Shown piece after piece: positions 22,361-34,499 of a stretch of 64,000 nt of DNA (within the stretch, counting starts at the first letter, position 1; each line of letters begins with the position of its first letter). The notes beneath the pieces were generated by a model that was not told the DNA's origin, made no database searches, and was given only the letters and a program-made list of their open reading frames with translations. Made by a program: the position numbers and the translations under genes. Source of the stretch: Ramazzottius varieornatus (lineage: Eukaryota; Tardigrada; Eutardigrada; Parachela; Ramazzottiidae). The stretch spans positions 1,568,035 through 1,632,034 of the forward strand of contig BDGG01000012.1 of the NCBI GenBank assembly GCA_001949185.1. Reading direction: 5' to 3'.

Positions 22361-23614
22361 ATGGATAGAGTACTACAAAACGTACATAATGTGCAAGCTT
22401 ACTACGGTGCCGAAACTAGGAGGACCGCCCTTATAATCTTATCAGGTTTGTTTCATGTCGAGGTTTCGGGAGACTCGAGGAGAGCAATGTGCGCTCTACT
22501 TCCTGTCTTACAGGTGGTGCCGAAGAAGCAGAAGTTGTGGTAAGGAAAGCATTTCAGATCGATCCGAATTCGCTCGATACTAGGACGACCGTGTAATTGG
22601 TGTTTGGGATGCTGCAGATCACAGCGGATATTCTTACTCGGGCAAAGGTAGGTTCCCTAGAAGGAGGCGCTCTTTACTTTCGATAGCAACATCATATCCA
22701 TCCGTTTTTCTCACAGATCGAAGTTACCATTGCGGGTATCGGTGGACCGATCGGGCAGACCAACGAGATATGCAGCCAAGGAATACGCATCGTGCCGAAC
22801 ATGACTTTCGAGAAAGCCTCGGATATCAACGAGCAAGCCCCTTACGATGTAATAATTTTACCGGGTTCGTCAGACTAAAGACCAGGTTTTCGGTAAAACT
22901 ATTTGAGTTGAATTCCGTAACCGTTCAACGAAGTCCAGGTTTCCTCGTTTTAACGCGCCACAGAAGCCCTTCGGATCGTTTCACGTCGTGTTGGTTTGGT
23001 GCGCAGGTGGAGCACGTGGATCCGAAACCTTGCGAAGGTCTCCCGCAGTTGGCAGTATTTTGAAACGGTTAGTCGGAAAGGTACCTGAAGGAAATCTACT
23101 GTACTAGCGAAAACAAAGAATACGTTCTTGCATGTTTTACAGACAGGAACAAAACGGAGGGTGGATCGCTGCCATCGGCGGTGGAGCTCTGTCGTTGAGG
23201 TCTCACGGTATTGCGATCGGGAAGTGCCTTACGACCCACAGGAGAATTCAAGACGACCTGAGAGATGGAGGCAAGTAGCATTGAGCATTCCGTTCGGACA
23301 ATAGGACGCAAGACCAATTCTTAGACCCAATGGATGTTCCGCTTTAGGGTTACACAACGTGTGCAACTTACGAGTTTGTGTCGACGGCAATATCATCACA
23401 AGTCAGGTAGCGAACAGCTCTTCTACAGTACCGTTAATGCTTCTTGTCGATCAACGCTACTCAGCACATGCTCGATGGGACCTGGCAGCTTTTTCGTCTT
23501 TTCTAGGGTCCTGGAACGGCCTTCGAGTTCGCCCTGACTGTCGTGGAGAAGCTTGTGGGTCCCGACGGCATATCAGACCTCCGAGACGATCTGGCCTTGC
23601 TAAATTGGGGCTGA
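22361..23614 (+). CDS. DJ-1/PARK7-family protein lacking the nucleophile cysteine
   Basis: DJ-1 proteins act in oxidative-stress protection and glyoxal/glycation defence through one reactive cysteine. Eight exons join in phase: 22361-22445, 22514-22539, 22618-22647, 22717-22864, 23007-23067, 23143-23270, 23348-23406 and 23507-23614 (214 residues). Family landmarks are ALIILSGGAEEAEVV with the conserved Glu (about residue 35), VTIAGI, APYDVIILPGGARGSE, GPGTAFEFAL and a C-terminal LVG helix. The nucleophile elbow reads AAIGGGAL where the family has an AAICAGP-type motif, so glycine (about residue 129) replaces Cys106. The intron after 23270 begins GCAAGT, a GC-AG intron. The N-terminus is about 20 residues longer than usual. 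Confidence 0.85.
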
Positions 23615-24297
23615 TTACTTGAGCATCAGCACCAGTGGAAATAATCTGCAATATTTATTTGTTCAGAGGCCTTCACAATTGAAACCACGTCACATAATAG
23701 CATTTTGTGTCCTCCCATACAGCATGCTGCGCTACTCTATGCGAAGAACCAAGTCATTGATTTATCTGTGACTGCTAAGTATAGTGGCGTATCATCCAAA
23801 AACTTCTGGAAAAACTGAGCAAGTCAATTCTTAGTAAAAAACACCCAGAATAAACTGTCAAACGCTCTACTCGAAATATCAAGTTTCCATCGTAATAACC
23901 AACAAGTGAGTCATCTGTAAAGTCACCCGTACTTATGAATGAAATTCATGATGACTCACCATTCTGGATGTGTACACTGTACAGTCAGCAAAGTTCATTC
24001 GGTACAACTCCATGTCAAATATTTCATAGCAGCAGCAGCAGCAGCTACTGTTTACAAACTTCGCTGTGTTTCCTTCCTCCTTCAAACAATTTGCTCTATT
24101 TGTCGTTATTTTATAGCTCGGTGTCAGTACGAGAAGTTTGAGCTGTTCTATATAAGCCTTATCTGGAGGTAAGATTCTTTCGCCTAATCTCGTTCCGCAC
24201 TCTGTGCTTCGGAAGTCAAATTTGTCCGTCTCGATCATCAAGGTCAGCTCTTGTGGTTGACACTTCTCCCGTTCTAGGATCGGCGCGATCATCCAGA
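23615..24297. other. Intergenic, nothing recognised
   Basis: AT-rich spacer between DJ-1 and spartin. A short CAG-type triplet run lies at about 24030-24045. No gene or mobile element was seen. Confidence 0.5.
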
Positions 24298-26457
24298 ATG
24301 GAGGCATCTCACGCGATGTCTCAGCAGGATGAAGCTGCCAAGCGGGACCTGGAGAAGGTCCGAATGGGACACGATGCTGCGTACATCAAGATTGCACAGG
24401 GATTGACACTGGAGGAACAAGGACACCATTTGGAGGCTGTTCCTCACTACGAAGAAGGCTTGAAGAGAATGGAGGACGCTTTGTCGGTCCGCTGTGATGG
24501 ACCTAATGCCGTAGGAAAGGGATGGGATCGAGCGCGAACTAACCAAGAGAAGATGCGTCGTATCCGAAAAGTAAGGTTTATCACTATAATATTTTCTTCT
24601 TGAATATCTATCATTACGTTTTTACTTAGGTTTTGGAAGAACGTCTGGGACACCTGAAACATACCGCAGCAAAAGACGCAGACTTCCAAGCTAGTCTTGT
24701 CCAGTTCACGCAGAACCTGAAGAATAGTAATCCTCCAGGTTATAACGAATTACAGCTGAATGATGAGTTCTTAAGTGACGACTTTGGGCGTGTTGAGAGC
24801 TCGAGCGATAACCAGATCGAAAGCCCGACATCACAAGCGTCCGAAGTCTTCTGCATTCCCGATGGGGTCCAGATTTTCTTCGTGTCTCCGGAGGGACATG
24901 TCAGTGTACCGAGTTCGCCGTCTGCTCTGAAGATCCTTCGTCTCGACCATCCACCTCCCACAGGCGTCCACTGCAAGACGTTTTTGCAAGTCGGCGCATG
25001 GACCTATCCCCTTCTTCCAGGTATGCCAGTTCAACCAGCGAGCAGTAACAGCGTAGACCATCGACGATTAATGCCATTTCTGACGTTGACTGTACTTTTA
25101 TTTAGGTGCTTCCCCTTCCCTACACGCCGACTATGGTGCCTATATGCTGCCCGATTTGGCGTAAGTACCAAATTTGGTAAAACAAAATCTTCTACAGTTT
25201 ATAGTCTTCTGCAGATCTTTGGGCTTCTTTCTCTTTGTGAATCATGTCGAACTTATTCAGCAGAAAACGGTCTGCAGAGTTTGAACTGATTTGATAATTG
25301 ATTTTGTTTCCTACAGGAGCGATGTGGAAGGTGCCTGTGTGGGAATCATCTTGGGCGCTTCCGTAGCCCAAGAAACCAAAAACCACTTCCAGACTCTGAT
25401 GAAACAACTAACAGTCATGAAAGAAACCAAAGTGGCCGAAGCCGTGAAGGAAGCTGTCCCCGAGGCCACGGTTGATACTCTACGCCGTGAGAACGTCAAA
25501 GAAGTCAAGGGAATGGAAGCAGGCGCTCAACAGGGCCAAGACATGTACCAGCATCCCTACTCCAAGAAGCTACTCGAAGGAGCCGAACTTATCGTGTGGG
25601 GTATCCAGAAAGGTTCTGAGAAAGTGGACGCCTTCGTACGCGAGAAATCCGTTGGCCTGAAGGATCGCATCGGACCCGACGGTCAGCCTATCACGGTAAA
25701 CCCGTTGCTTAAGCACGGCTTCAAGTTCGCTCGCGTGGCATCGGGGTGGACGTACAAACTGAGCAAGAAGGCTGTCAAGGAAGTCAGCCATGTGAGTTTG
25801 GTCCTTGCTCGGTATCTTGCCCCGAAACTTACAGCTTCCATTGAGAATGCAGTTCCTCACTCGTGGAAACAGCCGTCGGAACATGACGGACGGTCCAAGC
25901 TGGATAACATGTATGAAGTCACGGCCAGCGGAATTCAGGTAGAGAACCATACGATTTGTTAAAAGAGTGTGTTGTTTAAAACTACTCTTATGGTTTCTGA
26001 CGGTTTTTTTTCTTCTAGGGCGCCTCGATGGTGTATGTGGCTTTGGATAACGCGGCCAAGTTCCTAGCTGCTGGTCTCATCGATGAAAGCGTGCAGATAG
26101 TCAACCTGAAGTACGGACCGACGGCTGCTGATGCAGGTAACGATTACGAAGCCTCTAACTCAGTTCGCTAGTTTCACTTGCAAGATTTCTGTTGCAGTTT
26201 ATACGGGAGGAAACGTGGTGATGACCGGCCTGACACTGGGAAACCTGGGCGTGAAGGGAGTTGCAAAGACAACAGCGAAGCACACTGGAAAGATGATGTT
26301 TGAAGACTGGCACACGGCTAAACAGATGCGCTCACAAGGAGGAAGCAAGAGGAGCTCGGTAGATATCCAACATGCTCCCGAAAGGAGTGGAGTGTATCCC
26401 CCTACTCATCAAGCCTCTGATATGCCTTCTAGCAGTGCTGTTTATCCTAAATTGTAA
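24298..26457 (+). CDS. SPART: Spartin (SPG20) homologue
   Basis: Spartin works at endosomes and lipid droplets and in abscission; loss in humans causes Troyer syndrome. Six exons join in phase: 24298-24570, 24630-25020, 25106-25160, 25317-25938, 26019-26136 and 26198-26457, giving about 572 residues. The N-terminal MIT domain is seen as AYIKIAQGLTLEEQG and HYEEGLKRMEDAL. The C-terminal senescence domain is clear: KKLLEGAELIVWGIQKGSEK, LSKKAVKEVSHVS, YEVTASGIQGASMVYVAL and YGPTAADAVYTGGN. The middle is less conserved. The Met/Ser/Pro-rich tail ends at 26457. A low-complexity open frame that follows (to about 26638) is likely 3' untranslated sequence. Confidence 0.92.
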
Positions 26458-26665
26458 TGTCGTTGTTCTGATAGTATTGCTGATACTCGCCACAACATCT
26501 ATGGTTTTTTATTCTCCTTTGCAGCTGAATGCAGCGTATTCTTTCTTATTCCTGATTGCAACGTGGCTTATATACGGTTTTATTAATAATAAAACTATTT
26601 CTTTTAGTAAAAATCTAAACTCAACAAGTGATGAATGAAGAACGAATATCCTTGACCGACGTTTT

Positions 26666-29600
26666 TCAAACCTCGTTGGTCTTTCGCATTTTGGGCGGAG
26701 CACCTACTGGTGCTTGCTCGTTTGACGGTGCCACGCTGAATCCCGGAATCTGTTGAAAAGCGCGAATCGTTACGTTGTGAAAATTGTTTGCTATATTACT
26801 ACTGTCTCGAAACGAGAGCTTACGTTCCGGACTTACCGATGGTTCCACCAGGTGAACAACGAGTTTGTGATGCTGTAAGCTGGACTGATCCACCGAGATC
26901 TGGACTATCAGTCGATCGAAGGTCCGGAATGTCACCTTGCCGATAGTTTGCGATTGGCTCTGTAGAAAAATTCCTTCACCACACAACGCAAAGCAATACG
27001 CTTTAAACGACTAGTAAACCATTCCAGGGAAATTCCTTACATACCTCTTGGTCGAACTTGAACGGTATCTTGTTCTTCTCCAAGTCGGACGTTGTCAGCA
27101 TGATGGTTCCTTCCAGGCCGTACTTGGGCACTAAAACTTGCAAAGCGTTCTTGCGGACGAAAAGAACGTACGCTTCCTCGTCGACTTTCCTATTCCTGAA
27201 GAATAGCTGCAAACAAAAGACAGACAACGTCCGTCACCTCATCGAAACAACCTCGAAGTGTCGTAGAGTATGTAATTCACCTGAGTATGAAGTCCCACTG
27301 ATGCTCGACCTGCGTACTGCGCCATCCTATGTCGATAGTTGATATTCTGGCAAACCTTCTCCATCTGTTTCTTATCCAACAACTCTGGATACGTCGTATC
27401 TTGGTTGATCGCTGCAGCCAAGAACCGATGGACAATCACGTCAGCATACCGACGAATGGGCGAAGTGAAGTGCGTGTAAATCGGGGTGGCCAATCCGTAG
27501 TGCTGAAAGTCTGCGTAGTCGATCGTACCGGTGCAGAAGTACAACGCTTGCATCATGCACCGGGTGGTCAGTATACGCAGCATGGTGTTGAAGTACGGCT
27601 GGCCGGGTATGTAGGCGCTTTCGATGGAATCTGACAGGGCTTTCCCACTCTTGACGGAAATTTCTAGATGCTTGGAATGCGCTGCTTTGACCACGGGGTC
27701 GTAGTTGCTGGCTGGAGGTGCGGGATGACGGCGTAGAAGGGCGTACTCGGGAAACTCTTTGTAGATCTTCTCGGCAACGCTAATGTTGGCTAACAACATG
27801 AACTCCTCCACCATAAAGTTAGTCTCCCTGCAAGCAGACGAGATGTGAGTACATGAAAAACAACGAGATAAGAATTCGTTCTTAGACTGCACGGTAACGC
27901 TCACTTGAGTTCCTTGGTCTGGACGTCGATCGGGTCGTGAGTTTCGCTATCGACGTTGAATCGGACTTCCGGTGAAGCCAAGAACAGTGCTCTACGAAGA
28001 GAACAAGCATTTGCGATATACTTACTGAATACGATATGGGAAACTTCAGATTCAGCAGGAACTACCCGTTTAACTTCCGTCTGGCGCGGAGGATTTTGGC
28101 CAGGGTATTCAGTTGTCGAAGACCGACGGTGACTTCGTCTGCCATAGTACTATCGTCCATTCTCATCTGAGCTTCAGCATACGTTAGCGCAGCCTACAGA
28201 GAGACCAACGTACTATTCTGTCCTTCCGGGAGAAATTGGAGAGTGGTGATTACTTACCCGTGAGCGAATAACGCTTTTGGTGAACTTCACAGCCACTATC
28301 TCGGCGTGAGGCGTCATTTCCCACAAACACGAGAAAGCCAGACGTTCTTCTCCACCACGAAGCGAACACAGATTTGAGCTGAGCAAATTCGGAAGCATAT
28401 CGATGCGCTAAAAGTCATATCGAATGGTCATAGAAAGTATGCGAACGGCGAACCATGTGAGGAGAAAAGCTGAGCCTACCTGGTCCACCAAGTATACTGT
28501 GGTTCCACGACTGGCAGCTTCATGGTCCATCGCATTGTTCGGGCGGACGAAATGCGTTACATCAGCAATATGTACCCCCACCTCAATGTTACCGTTGGAA
28601 AGAGGTCTCTGATGTAAGGCGTCATCAATGTCAGTACAGCCGGGTGGATCGACGGAACATATGGGAAGATGACGGAGGTCCATCCGCTTGGACACTTCCT
28701 GCCAGAGGACATATTCATGATCAGATCAAATTCAAGGTACTGTATTACCTCTAAGGTTTCGCGCAGTCACGTGACAGGCCAGTAAATATTGCGTGGCGGG
28801 GATAAAAAACTTCACTGCCATCAATCGAAAATTCCTGGCCAATCAAGCGCAGCAATGTGCCACAATCAAACAGTCAGTGTTATGAGGCACCGGGTGTATT
28901 TCACTGATCTGTCACGTACGGTAGTTCACGAAAGTACTAGACTGACAAACCTCCGGAGTGAGGTTCCATGGTAGGGACGGTAAGCATGCCATGACGGCAC
29001 CCGAGAACTTGTCATGCTGGATATCGTGCTCAAGCAGCAAGACTTCGTTCTCCGCGTTCTTGTCGCCAACTTCGCCCAACCGTTTCACGTAATGTCCAAT
29101 GGCTAGCTTCGACGAACGGGGCCATTCATCTATCGCAACGACAATGCGCTTGCCGAGCAAGACATCGCCCTGCTGCGTCTCGATTCGGATCAAGGGGATA
29201 CGCTTATCCGCCGGCACGAAGATATACCGTGACGACTATTGAACGAAACAAGCATTCTGATTAAACATTTAGGATGATATGGAGGTGGGCCTCTAACCCT
29301 TATGAGGATCCATAGTTTTGAACCCACCCTGACATGATTTGAGAATGCCTACTTACCGTTTTCGACTGCTTCGGCCGAAGGACTCCGCAGTAAGTTCTCC
29401 AATTTCGCTTGATAATACCCACCACACGTCCTGTCGGCTGCTTGTTCTTATCCGAGATGGATCGCTTCATTTTCGCTTCGACCTAAACGATACAGTGCAA
29501 ATACAGTAGACAAATCCAAGACCAATGCAGATACGTTTCGAAGAACATTAGCTGACACTAGTGACTTACTTCGTCCCGAAGTTCAGGTGCTGGTCCTTCC

Positions 29601-31018
29601 GTTTCATCCGTCGCATCGTCTGTTTCTACGGGTTCCTTCTCAGGCTGTTCTTCCACGACAAGATTAGAAGGCGCTGACCACTGCTCTTTCGGGAACACTT
29701 CGATGGCGACAATATCTTCATGCACGGCGCGGTTCAACGACTCATGCCCTTGAATCAGAATCTGCAGAAGGAAAAAAGGTAAATATTATCCGGCCAAGTT
29801 AGAAAAGCATAAATAAAAAGAAAACATATTACGGAGTTTTCCTGTCCTTCGACCGAGACCGATGCTTCTAAATAGTTCTCGCGACTAGCATGGAATTTTC
29901 CTTGCAGATACTTCCCGCTCTTCAGGCCGGCTTGTATAAGCGACAGTTTCAAGTGAGGTGGGTAGTGAAACATGGAGTTTTTGACGTCTTCTTGGGATTT
30001 TTCTTTGACCAACAGATCGATGAGAGGCTCTGTGGTCTTCAGGTTGCGCACGTAGTCAAACACTGGAAACAGCACAAAGCATAACTTATACTGATGACTA
30101 CGGTAAGAAGAGGCTAAGATTGCCGAAGGTCGGCTGACAAACCTGACATGACAGAAAGACCAAGAGATGTCAAAGCCTCGTCTTGGGATGCGAAAAGTCC
30201 ATTCGTAAGTAGAAGGATATCCACGGGGTTCTTCTCCTTTGTAGACAACTTCAAGTGATCTCGATACCAAGCAGACGCAGCGAAGATGGCTCGTAGATTT
30301 CGTGCTTCCATAGTTTCCCTCGGTCTTCGTACCACGTAAGTATCTCTTGAAATTAACATGGTGTGAAGACTGGAGAGCTCGCATGCTAATATGGTGACCA
30401 TGCGAACATGTCTTAAAATACAAAGCAAAGTGACACTTACCGGTGGAATTCGTTAGCGAAACAGTGGATGTTCTTCGACTGGTTCGTGAACAGCAGCTTC
30501 AACCTTTCCAGTGCTGGAAGACTCGCTTTCTCCACCTATGCGAAGATGGAGAACCCGTATATCGCGACATTCACCATTCCACACAATAGTACAGTTAGAC
30601 CGGTGTCCACGATGCGCAAGTTCTTCGTACTAACCTCCTCAACGACAGTGGACATGATGAGGATATTTTTGATCTCCGGATGTTCCAACAGTGCCATCTG
30701 AAGGAGACGGAAGATTGACTGGCCGCACTGGCAGAAACCTTAGAGGTACAGTATGTAAATAGTACGTCGATAAGCTACCTGGTTAACGACAACTTCCGTG
30801 GTCGGTATTATATAGTGCGCTTGAGGCAATGTGTCGCAGAAAGCCACGTTCGGTAGCTTTTCCAGGCGAACCGGGTTTGCGAGCAAGCACGTCTTACATG
30901 CAGAGCTTCCGCAGGAAATGTCGTTCCGTAGATAACGTTCTCGGACTGTTCGTTGAACGCTTCCATCCTTCGTCCGCCGCAGAGTCAGCATCTGACAGGC
31001 GGGTTCCCTTACAGCCAT
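26666..31018 (-). CDS. DIS3: DIS3/RRP44 exosome ribonuclease with degenerate PIN domain
   Basis: Catalytic 3'-5' exonuclease of the RNA exosome. About 14 exons run from about 31018 down to 26666. The N-terminal CR3 motif is present (CGSSACKTC). The PIN domain follows, ending near TSLGLSVMS. The CSD1 region includes [21 protein letters not shown]. The RNB domain has the catalytic acid cluster [13 protein letters not shown] intact, and [29 protein letters not shown] and an S1 domain ([11 protein letters not shown]) follow. Three of four PIN catalytic acids appear replaced: IIPTTEV where DTN is expected, ARNLRAI, and LLLTNGLF. The ATG at 31018 or 30991 can start the protein. The RNB is DIS3-like rather than DIS3L-like. 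Confidence 0.93.
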
Positions 31019-31232
31019 CCTACACTACCAGGAAGCACAGCGCTTTCCAAGTCCTTCCGGTCCTTGACGACCTGATAGCGATGAGAAGGAAATTCAGTAA
31101 TCCCGATTCCCAAACGCACAAGATCTGGATTCTGGAAAAAAACAAAATCCAAAAGATGCGCAAGTCGCAAGATTCCAAGTGACCAGCCAAATCAACAATC
31201 AAAGAAAAGGTCGAAAAGTGTCGACCACCTGG

Positions 31233-31255
31233 GGCAGTGGTGGGCCACCACTGCC
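31233..31255. repeat. 23-bp perfect palindrome
   Basis: Two 11-bp arms around a single central G (GGCAGTGGTGG and its reverse complement). It directly abuts the fold-back element that starts at 31257. Confidence 0.8.
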
Positions 31256-31256
31256 G

Positions 31257-31451
31257 GCTACAGTTAAGCTTCTGCGACCCTAAATTTACAGTCAGTTATG
31301 GGGCAGCGGACGGTTTAAAGTGGTCCATGATACCATCGGTCCGTGGACCAGTGTATTGATTGATTCTTGTGATGCGTCATGTACCACTTTGAAGCCGTCC
31401 GCCGCCTCATAACTGACTGTAAATTCAGGGTCGCAGAAGTTTAACTGTAGC
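31257..31451. mobile_element. Fold-back MITE-like element, 195 bp
   Basis: The outer 44 bp at 31257-31300 and 31408-31451 are inverted repeats with 42 of 44 matches. Weaker complementarity continues to about 75 bp per arm, leaving a loop of under 50 bp. It has no coding capacity and so is likely a non-autonomous element. No clear target duplication was found. Confidence 0.75.
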
Positions 31452-31729
31452 GGGCATCGCTGCACTGTCAGCACTGATGGCGAAACGGAAAAGCTCAGGG
31501 CCTTGCACCTAAAATAATTTATCTGTTACCCATGGCATGGGTCATGCGATTTGTTCACGTTGCGCAAGAATCTCCGAGTTCCGGTTCATACCTCGGCACC
31601 AGTGCAGCTGGATCCGGACTACTTTTCTCACGTCTGACAGCCCGTGGATCTCGCTCCTTCGCATCGCCACGGTGGTGTATAACTGGTGACGTTTAGTGGA
31701 GCTCGGATCGAGGATCACCGGTCGGCAAC

Positions 31730-34389
31730 ATGGGCAAAATGAAGAAACAGGTGAGTCGTTCAAGCTGCTTGTCCTAGTTGGCTGTTTGGCCTAACCCGGT
31801 GATCTTCAGTTCTCAGTTTCTGATATGTCTCATTTTAGCACTCTTCCGGGATAGCGACACAGTATATCTCCCGGTCGCAGGCAGTGAAGAAGCTGCAGAT
31901 ATCGCTGAAAGATTTCAGGTATTGTGCTGAAATGAATTTTTGCCATATACAGCCAGTTGTCATCATGTCATGGTTATATGCAAGCTTGATTTTGCAGACG
32001 TTTGTGTATCCTGAAAGGTATCTATCCTAACGAACCGAAGAACAAGAAGAAGGCTAACAAGGGAAGCACAGCCGTCAGGACTTTCTATTACGCAAAGGAT
32101 ATTCAGTTCCTGGCGCATGAGCCTATCATTCAGAAGTTTCGCGACTTCAAGGTATGGGCGTACTTACAATTATGACGATATTCCCTGAACTTTCGCCAAC
32201 GACGCTTTTCCTCCGTTCACGACATCTTATGCGCAGTTCTTACAGACGTGGTCTGCTGTTGCTTTAGGTGTTCATGAAAAAGCTGAAAAGAGCAGATGTC
32301 TACAACGATCCAGCATCTACAGCTCGCTTGAAGCGTAATAAACCCGTCTATAAGCTCGATCACGTCGTTAAGGAGAGGTATGTACAGAGCATCTGTCTTA
32401 AGTTCGCCATTTGTTGGTTTTACTTGACGTTCCCTGCACATGTTCCCTGCCCTGGTTTTAGATATCCAACGTTCGCCGATGCAGTCAGAGACCTGGACGA
32501 TTGTCTGTCGATGTGCTACCTATTCGCCACCTTTTCGAAGTCCAAGAGCACACCCGAACGCATACTTCGTTTATGTCGCCGCCTCACCGGTACCCATTCC
32601 CTGAACTGCCTATGGTTATTCCAGTACCACGATGTAATTACAGAGGTTGTTATCGTTTCTTCTTCATGTAGTTGAGTTCATGCACTACGTCATCGCGGCG
32701 AAGGCACTTCGAAAAGTGTTCGTTTCCATCAAAGGGATCTATTACCAAGCAGATGTCCAAGGGCAGACCGTCACATGGATCGTGCCACATTCTCTGCCAT
32801 CCCATCAGCCAGCCGACGTAGACTTCAAAGTCATGTTAACTTTCACCGAGTTTTACGTGACGATGCTTGGCTTCGTCAACTTCAATCTGTACACCCAGAT
32901 GAACCTGCTCTATCCGCCCAAGGCACGAGTTTCTGCAAAACATATTTCGATCTACAATGCCAGAGAAAAGCAAAAAGTATAGGTTTACTCTTGGTTATGT
33001 GTGTTGCAGCTAGCCGGTGAGGACGAAGTTAACAGGGCCGATGATCGAGATTTTGTCAGTACAGAAGAAAATCTGCGAGAGGTATTTGACGGTGTTACAA
33101 CTTTTACCCAACGAATTTTGTCGCTACTCACGTAGTGCGCTGTGAGAATATTTCTGTCTTGTAGAGAGTCTTTGCGCTGAACCAGTCACTTGCCACTGCG
33201 ATGAGTAGCGTGGAAGAAGAAGTACAGATGGACGAGTTCCCGGCGGCTACGGTATGTTAGTGGCGTAGACGTTTCGAGTGGTTCTACTGTATAATTATGT
33301 GCCTGTATAATGTAGGAAACGGACGCATCAGCTGTGGAAAAAGCGCGGCAAGAATTCGAGCAGAACAAGAAGATCGGAACGCTATTCGAAGGCAAAAAGT
33401 TCTTCCTGAACCGGGAAGTACCACGAGAGATGATGGTCTTCCTAATCAGGTACGTACCGTACTGCCAAATTTGCGACGGTTGTCTGATAATTTCGAATTG
33501 TTCTTCAACCTGTGTACCTCACTGATTTCAGAGCTTGTGGTGGAGAATGTTCTTGGGATCGCACTACTGCGTTCGGAGCAACCTTTGACGAAGAAGACAA
33601 GTCAATCGCATACCAACTCGTCGATCGGCCCATGGAAAAGAAACAGCAAGTGATCAACAGGTACTCTCTGGAATTACGTTCTGTCGGTCTCTGTTTGAAC
33701 CTGCCGCTTGATTGAAGGTATTATTTACAACCGCAATGGGTCTTCGACTCGATCAACGCGAGGAGACTTCTGCCCGTTGAGCCGTACTTTGTGGGGCAGA
33801 AGCTGCCACCACATCTGTCGCCGTTTGTCGACAACAGTCAGTACCAACCCATCACTGCGCCTGTCATCCTGCCGGCTACCGGATTCCGTGCGCCGGATAT
33901 CGGACAGGATAAGGATGAAGAAGTTAGCGAGTCTGAAGATGAAGAAGGAAATGACGCCGATAGCAAAGCGCAACAGCCATCCAGGAAGAAGCTGAGAAAA
34001 GCAGTAGCGCAGGAGAAACCTGAGGTAAAGTAAACCTTGCGCTGTACATGTAATTCGCAACGCATAGGAGCTTAGATGAAGACAATCAAGGTCTTCTGTT
34101 AATTTTAATAGTATTCGTTGGTTTGAAGCATCGGAATTGATGTTTTGTTGTTTTGCAGATGGCTGTCCGACGAGGAATTGCCAAGGTGGAAGACAAGAAG
34201 AAAGCAGCCGAACAAGAGGCTGCCGAAGAACGAAGACTGGCCATCTTAACTATCCCTAAGAAGAGGAAACGTCTCTTCGACCAGATCATGTATAGTAAGA
34301 AGGCTCAGCAGAAAGAAGCAAGAAAACTGAACTCGAAGAGGAAAGCCATTGAGTCTGAAGTGGTCGAGACGAAAAAAGCAAAAGTCTGA
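31730..34389 (+). CDS. PES1: Pescadillo (PES1), PeBoW complex subunit
   Basis: Pescadillo with BOP1 and WDR12 drives 27S pre-rRNA processing and 60S assembly in the nucleolus. About 11 exons start with MGKMKKQ. The Pescadillo N-domain is read across junctions: [29 protein letters not shown] and [52 protein letters not shown] and LLYPPK follow. The BRCT domain is [14 protein letters not shown] through [20 protein letters not shown]. An acidic stretch ([18 protein letters not shown]) and a Lys-rich tail with [15 protein letters not shown] end the protein. Length and order match the family, with a shorter acidic region than in vertebrates. Confidence 0.96.
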
Positions 34390-34499
34390 TAGAATTGTTA
34401 TATTGTCATCAGAATGAGCTAGTTTCTCCAACATATTTTTATATATTAGCGGGATTCTTGTTAGTTTACAACGATGACGACAAAGAAAACCTCAGAACG

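Larger units (their letters stand above)
31019..31729. other. Divergent intergenic region DIS3 / PES1 with fold-back element
   Basis: Besides the fold-back element at 31257-31451 and the palindrome at 31233-31255, nothing coding was recognised. It should contain both promoters of the divergent genes. Confidence 0.5.

Noticed and set aside
24030-24045. CAG triplet run
   Set aside because: Only about five units, in non-coding sequence; too short to be notable.
26458-26638. Hydrophobic open frame after spartin
   Set aside because: AT-rich, lies directly after the spartin stop and lacks a clear start; more likely 3' untranslated sequence than a small membrane protein.
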